Shown here piece after piece: positions 49,996 through 53,197 of a stretch of DNA of 53,197 nt. The notes under the pieces were generated by a model. It did no database searches. It was not told the origin of the DNA and worked only from the letters and a program-made list of their open reading frames with translations. The stretch spans positions 1 through 53,197 of the forward strand of contig JAFSCX010000047.1 of assembly GCA_017436525.1 (NCBI GenBank). Reading direction: 5' to 3'. Origin of the DNA: Clostridia bacterium (GTDB lineage Bacteria; Bacillota; Clostridia; Oscillospirales; QAKW01). Every line of letters starts with the position of its first letter. The first letter of the stretch is position 1. A program made the position numbers and the translations under genes.

Positions 49996-52824
49996 TTACT
50001 TTTCAAGCATTTTCTTCAAATACCGGCCGGTATAGCTTTCATCAACCCCGCAAATCTCTTCGGGGGTACCCGTTGCCACGACGGTTCCGCCTTTATCCCC
50101 GCCTTCCGGGCCAAGATCAATAATATAATCAGCGGTTTTGATCATATCAAGATTATGCTCAATCACCACCACCGTATTCCCGCCGTCAACAAGACGTTGC
50201 AATACCTTAATCAGCATTTCAACATCCGCAGTATGAAGGCCGGTGGTAGGCTCATCGAGGATATAAATGGTCTGCCCTGTAGAACGTTTGGAAAGCTCAG
50301 TTGCAAGCTTCACTCTCTGGGCTTCGCCGCCCGAAAGCGTTGTCGATGGCTGGCCGATTTTCACATAGGATAGCCCTACATCATAGAGCGTCTGAAGCTT
50401 TCGGCGAATCTTTGGATGGTTTTCAAAGAAATTCAATCCTTCCTCAACCGTCATTTCAAGGACATCGGCAATCGATTTATCTTTATATTTTACTTCAAGC
50501 GTTTCTCGATTATAACGCTTTCCCTTGCATATCTCACACGGAATATAGACGTCCGGCAAAAAATGCATCTCAATCTTAACAATTCCATCCCCTTGGCACG
50601 CCTCGCATCGCCCGCCGTGCACATTGAAGGAGAAGCGGCTTGAATTATAACCGCGTGCTTTTGCGCCGTTGGTGGAGGCAAAAAGATCTCTGATATCCGT
50701 AAAAACCGAAGTATAGGTTGCGGGATTGGAGCGCGGGGTACGCCCAATGGGGGATTGATCAATATCAATCACCTTATCCAAATGCTCAAGGCCTTTAATC
50801 GCCTGAACCTTTCCGGCTATCGTTTTAGCACCATTCAAATCCCTTGCAAGGGTCTTATACAGCACGGAATTGATCAAGGAGGATTTTCCGGAGCCCGACA
50901 CGCCGGTAACGGCAGTGAAAGTACCCAAAGGAATTTTCACATTGATTTTTTTCAGATTATTCTCCTGCGCACCTACGATCTCGAGGAAGTTCCCATTACC
51001 GCCTCTTCGCTCTGAAGGTACAGCAATTCTGCGCTTCCCGCTAAGATATTCCCCTGTCAGAGAGCCTTCGCATTTCATCACCTCTTGAGGAGTACCGCAG
51101 CATACCACTTCGCCGCCATGAATTCCTGCACCCGGGCCGATATCCACCAAATAATCTGCAGCCAGCATTGTATCTTCATCATGCTCCACAACAATGAGGG
51201 TGTTTCCAAGATCCCGAAGCCGCTTCAATGTGGCAATCAGCTTATCATTATCCCGCTGATGAAGGCCGATGGATGGCTCATCCAGAATATATAAAACGCC
51301 CATCAAAGAGGATCCAATCTGCGTAGCAAGCCGAATACGCTGGCTTTCGCCGCCCGATAATGTGCCCGCACTGCGTGATAAAGTGAGATACTCAAGGCCC
51401 ACACTCTTCAAGAAATTCAATCGTTCAATGATTTCTTTGAGCACACGCTCTGCAATCATAAGATCCTTTTCGGATAGCTGAAGCGATTCAAGATATTCAA
51501 TCGCTTTTGTAACCGAAAGATCGGTAACATCGGTGATATTTTTATCGCCCACAGTAACGCCGAGCACATCCTTGCGCAGGCGTTTACCGCGGCATCCGAG
51601 GCAGGGGCAATCGCTCATAACCATTTCAATTTCTCTTCGAATGAAATCGCTGTTGGTCTCCTTGAACCGACGCTCCAAATTCGGAACAACGCCCTCAAAA
51701 GAGCTGTTATAGGATACCGAACCAAAAGAGGAATTGCGCTTCATATCCAATTTTTCGCCGTTGTTACCATAGAGGATCAAATTTTGCTGATCTTTTGTCA
51801 GTTGATCAAAGGGCGTATCAAGAGAAAAGCCGTATTTAGCACTCAAGGCCCGAAAATACATTTTGGCAATATTATCCCCTTGAGAAAGATACCAGCCGCT
51901 TGCATGAATCGCCCCCTCATTAATCGAAAGCTGCGGTTTGGGCACAACAAGCTGAGGATCTACTTTCATTAAAAATCCCAATCCATCGCATTCGGGGCAA
52001 GCGCCAAAGGGATTATTGAAGGAAAACATTCTGGGAGAAAGCTCTTCCATAGAAAATCCATGCTCGGGGCAGACGAAATTTTGAGAAAATAAAATTTCAT
52101 CCCCCTCTTCAGCTACAATCAGAAGCAATCCACCCGCCTGATGAAGCGCTGTTTCAACAGAATCTGTCAGCCGCTGGCGAATTCCCTCTTTAATAATGAG
52201 GCGGTCCACTACAATTTCGATGGTATGCTTGATATTTTTCTCAAGCTTAATCGTCTCACTTAATTCATAAAGATTTCCATCCACCCGTACTCTGGCAAAT
52301 CCGCTCTTTTTTGCATCTTCAAATAATTTTTGATGCTCCCCTTTTCTCCCTCTTACAACAGGGGCTAAGACCGAAAGTCTTGTGCGATCGGGAAATTCGC
52401 AAATTCGATCGACAATTTGATCGACGGTCTGCTGCGTGATTTCTCTTCCGCAAACAGGGCAATGAGGCTTGCCGACACGCGCATAAAGCAAGCGAAGATA
52501 GTCATATATTTCTGTAACAGTTCCTACCGTTGAACGCGGATTTTTAGAGGTGGTTTTCTGATCAATGGAAATAGCAGGAGATAAGCCGGTAATATCATCC
52601 ACATCCGGCTTGTCCATCTGCCCTAAAAACATTCTTGCGTAAGAGGAAAGGCTCTCCACATAGCGGCGCCTGCCCTCTGCATAAATTGTATCAAAAGCCA
52701 ATGAAGTTTTTCCCGAACCCGATAAGCCGGTAAAAACCACTAATTTATCCCTTGGGATCTTCAAATCAATATTCTTCAAATTATTGGCGCGCGCGCCCTT
52801 AATGGAGATAAACTCTTTAGCCAT
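49996..52824 (-). CDS. uvrA: Excinuclease ABC subunit UvrA
   Basis: The damage-recognition ATPase of nucleotide excision repair. The 942-aa protein carries two ABC units: [14 protein letters not shown] near residue 30 and [14 protein letters not shown] near 640, each with a signature LSGGE ([26 protein letters not shown]). Zinc modules show [25 protein letters not shown] and [17 protein letters not shown]. It overlaps uvrB by 8 bases, the common uvrB-uvrA order. Confidence 0.98.
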   Translation of the reverse strand: MAKEFISIKGARANNLKNIDLKIPRDKLVVFTGLSGSGKTSLAFDTIYAEGRRRYVESLSSYARMFLGQMDKPDVDDITGLSPAISIDQKTTSKNPRSTVGTVTEIYDYLRLLYARVGKPHCPVCGREITQQTVDQIVDRICEFPDRTRLSVLAPVVRGRKGEHQKLFEDAKKSGFARVRVDGNLYELSETIKLEKNIKHTIEIVVDRLIIKEGIRQRLTDSVETALHQAGGLLLIVAEEGDEILFSQNFVCPEHGFSMEELSPRMFSFNNPFGACPECDGLGFLMKVDPQLVVPKPQLSINEGAIHASGWYLSQGDNIAKMYFRALSAKYGFSLDTPFDQLTKDQQNLILYGNNGEKLDMKRNSSFGSVSYNSSFEGVVPNLERRFKETNSDFIRREIEMVMSDCPCLGCRGKRLRKDVLGVTVGDKNITDVTDLSVTKAIEYLESLQLSEKDLMIAERVLKEIIERLNFLKSVGLEYLTLSRSAGTLSGGESQRIRLATQIGSSLMGVLYILDEPSIGLHQRDNDKLIATLKRLRDLGNTLIVVEHDEDTMLAADYLVDIGPGAGIHGGEVVCCGTPQEVMKCEGSLTGEYLSGKRRIAVPSERRGGNGNFLEIVGAQENNLKKINVKIPLGTFTAVTGVSGSGKSSLINSVLYKTLARDLNGAKTIAGKVQAIKGLEHLDKVIDIDQSPIGRTPRSNPATYTSVFTDIRDLFASTNGAKARGYNSSRFSFNVHGGRCEACQGDGIVKIEMHFLPDVYIPCEICKGKRYNRETLEVKYKDKSIADVLEMTVEEGLNFFENHPKIRRKLQTLYDVGLSYVKIGQPSTTLSGGEAQRVKLATELSKRSTGQTIYILDEPTTGLHTADVEMLIKVLQRLVDGGNTVVVIEHNLDMIKTADYIIDLGPEGGDKGGTVVATGTPEEICGVDESYTGRYLKKMLEK

Positions 52825-53197
52825 CCTCTTCCCCTTTCAATGCCGCAATTTTATCTCTCAGCATTGCAGCATATTCAAATTCCAGCATTCTTGCCGCTTC
52901 CTTCATCTGCTTTTCCAGATCTGCTATCATTGCAGCCTTTTCATTTTTAGAATAACGTAGTTTGCGTCTTGATGCAGCATTGGGAACAGTGCCGATATCC
53001 AAGACTTCTCGCACATCTTTTTGAATCGTTTGCGGTATAATGCCATGTTCATCATTATAAGCCTTTTGAAGGGCTCTTCTACGCTCCGTTTCTGTAATGG
53101 CGCGCTCCATCGAACCGGTTACCTGATCCGCATACATAATCACCCTGCCATCTGTATTTCTCGCTGCACGGCCAATCGTTTGAATCAGGGAGGTTTC
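52817..53197 (-). CDS. uvrB: Excinuclease ABC subunit UvrB, C-terminal part (cut by the window edge)
   Basis: The frame is open to the right window edge and reads [20 protein letters not shown], the helicase motif VI of UvrB, then [20 protein letters not shown] and the C-terminal UVR domain ([19 protein letters not shown]) that contacts UvrC. 126 codons are visible; the full protein is about 660 aa, so most of it lies outside. Confidence 0.97.
   Translation of the reverse strand, partial: ETSLIQTIGRAARNTDGRVIMYADQVTGSMERAITETERRRALQKAYNDEHGIIPQTIQKDVREVLDIGTVPNAASRRKLRYSKNEKAAMIADLEKQMKEAARMLEFEYAAMLRDKIAALKGEEDG

Overview
The window looks like chromosomal core DNA from a spore-forming, low-to-moderate GC member of the Clostridia, probably an uncultured gut-type Oscillospirales/Christensenellales relative. 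Reasons: Gram-positive gene order (yicC-remA-gmk-rpoZ-priA-def-fmt ... prkC-rsgA; xseA-xseB-ispA-dxs-tlyA-argR-recN; rplU-prp-rpmA-obgE), a set of sporulation and germination genes (spoIIE, sigK, cwlD, ytvI-like, cwlJ/gerQ-like), AGGAGG-type ribosome binding sites and TTGACA/TATAAT promoters. No rRNA, prophage or CRISPR array is visible. The taxonomic call is inference from gene content only.

Layout. 1-4.7 kb: a LytTR response regulator (with the first codons of a probable partner gene at the left edge) is divergent from mltG, a DUF4091 protein and ychF. 4.7-11.1 kb: a small membrane-anchored protein and spoIIE (minus, with a Spo0A-type promoter), then mutY, a membrane protein, cwlD and radA (plus). 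11.1-20.2 kb: an HD protein and ytvI-like gene (minus), an ACT-domain protein and an aspartokinase without ACT domains (plus), sigK (minus), a GNAT-like/HAD pair and a Xer recombinase (plus), an M24 peptidase (minus), and a one-chain L-serine dehydratase carrying an N-terminal helix-turn-helix domain (plus).

20.2-22.8 kb is the accessory part. Two minus-strand genes, a SAP-domain PD-(D/E)XK nuclease (FokI-like C-terminus) and a four-helix-bundle protein, are bracketed by two arrays of hairpins. Each array has eight hairpin positions with short linkers whose orientation flips in the middle, so left and right linkers can pair. Each ends at GGATAAAAA plus a ninth, terminator-like hairpin. The two arrays match position by position while their stem and linker sequences differ in a pairing-preserving way. 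This is the most unusual structure in the window. It abuts a tRNA-Cys/Phe/Asp cluster.

23.1-49 kb is almost entirely minus-strand core operons: yerC-methyltransferase-hslO; rplU-prp-rpmA-obgE behind a perfect promoter and an L21 leader; and a run of 23 tightly packed genes from yicC (48,975) down to recN (27,552), covering nucleotide, translation, cell-wall signalling, isoprenoid and DNA repair functions, with one clear promoter found upstream of yicC. 49-53.2 kb: a gerQ-like/cwlJ pair, uvrA, and the 3' part of uvrB cut by the window edge.

How they fit together: sporulation entry and late mother-cell control (SpoIIE, SigK), cortex modification and germination (CwlD, CwlJ/GerQ) and germination or cell-wall sensing (PrkC/Stp) are spread among housekeeping operons. 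The hairpin-bracketed two-gene island is the one segment that looks acquired.
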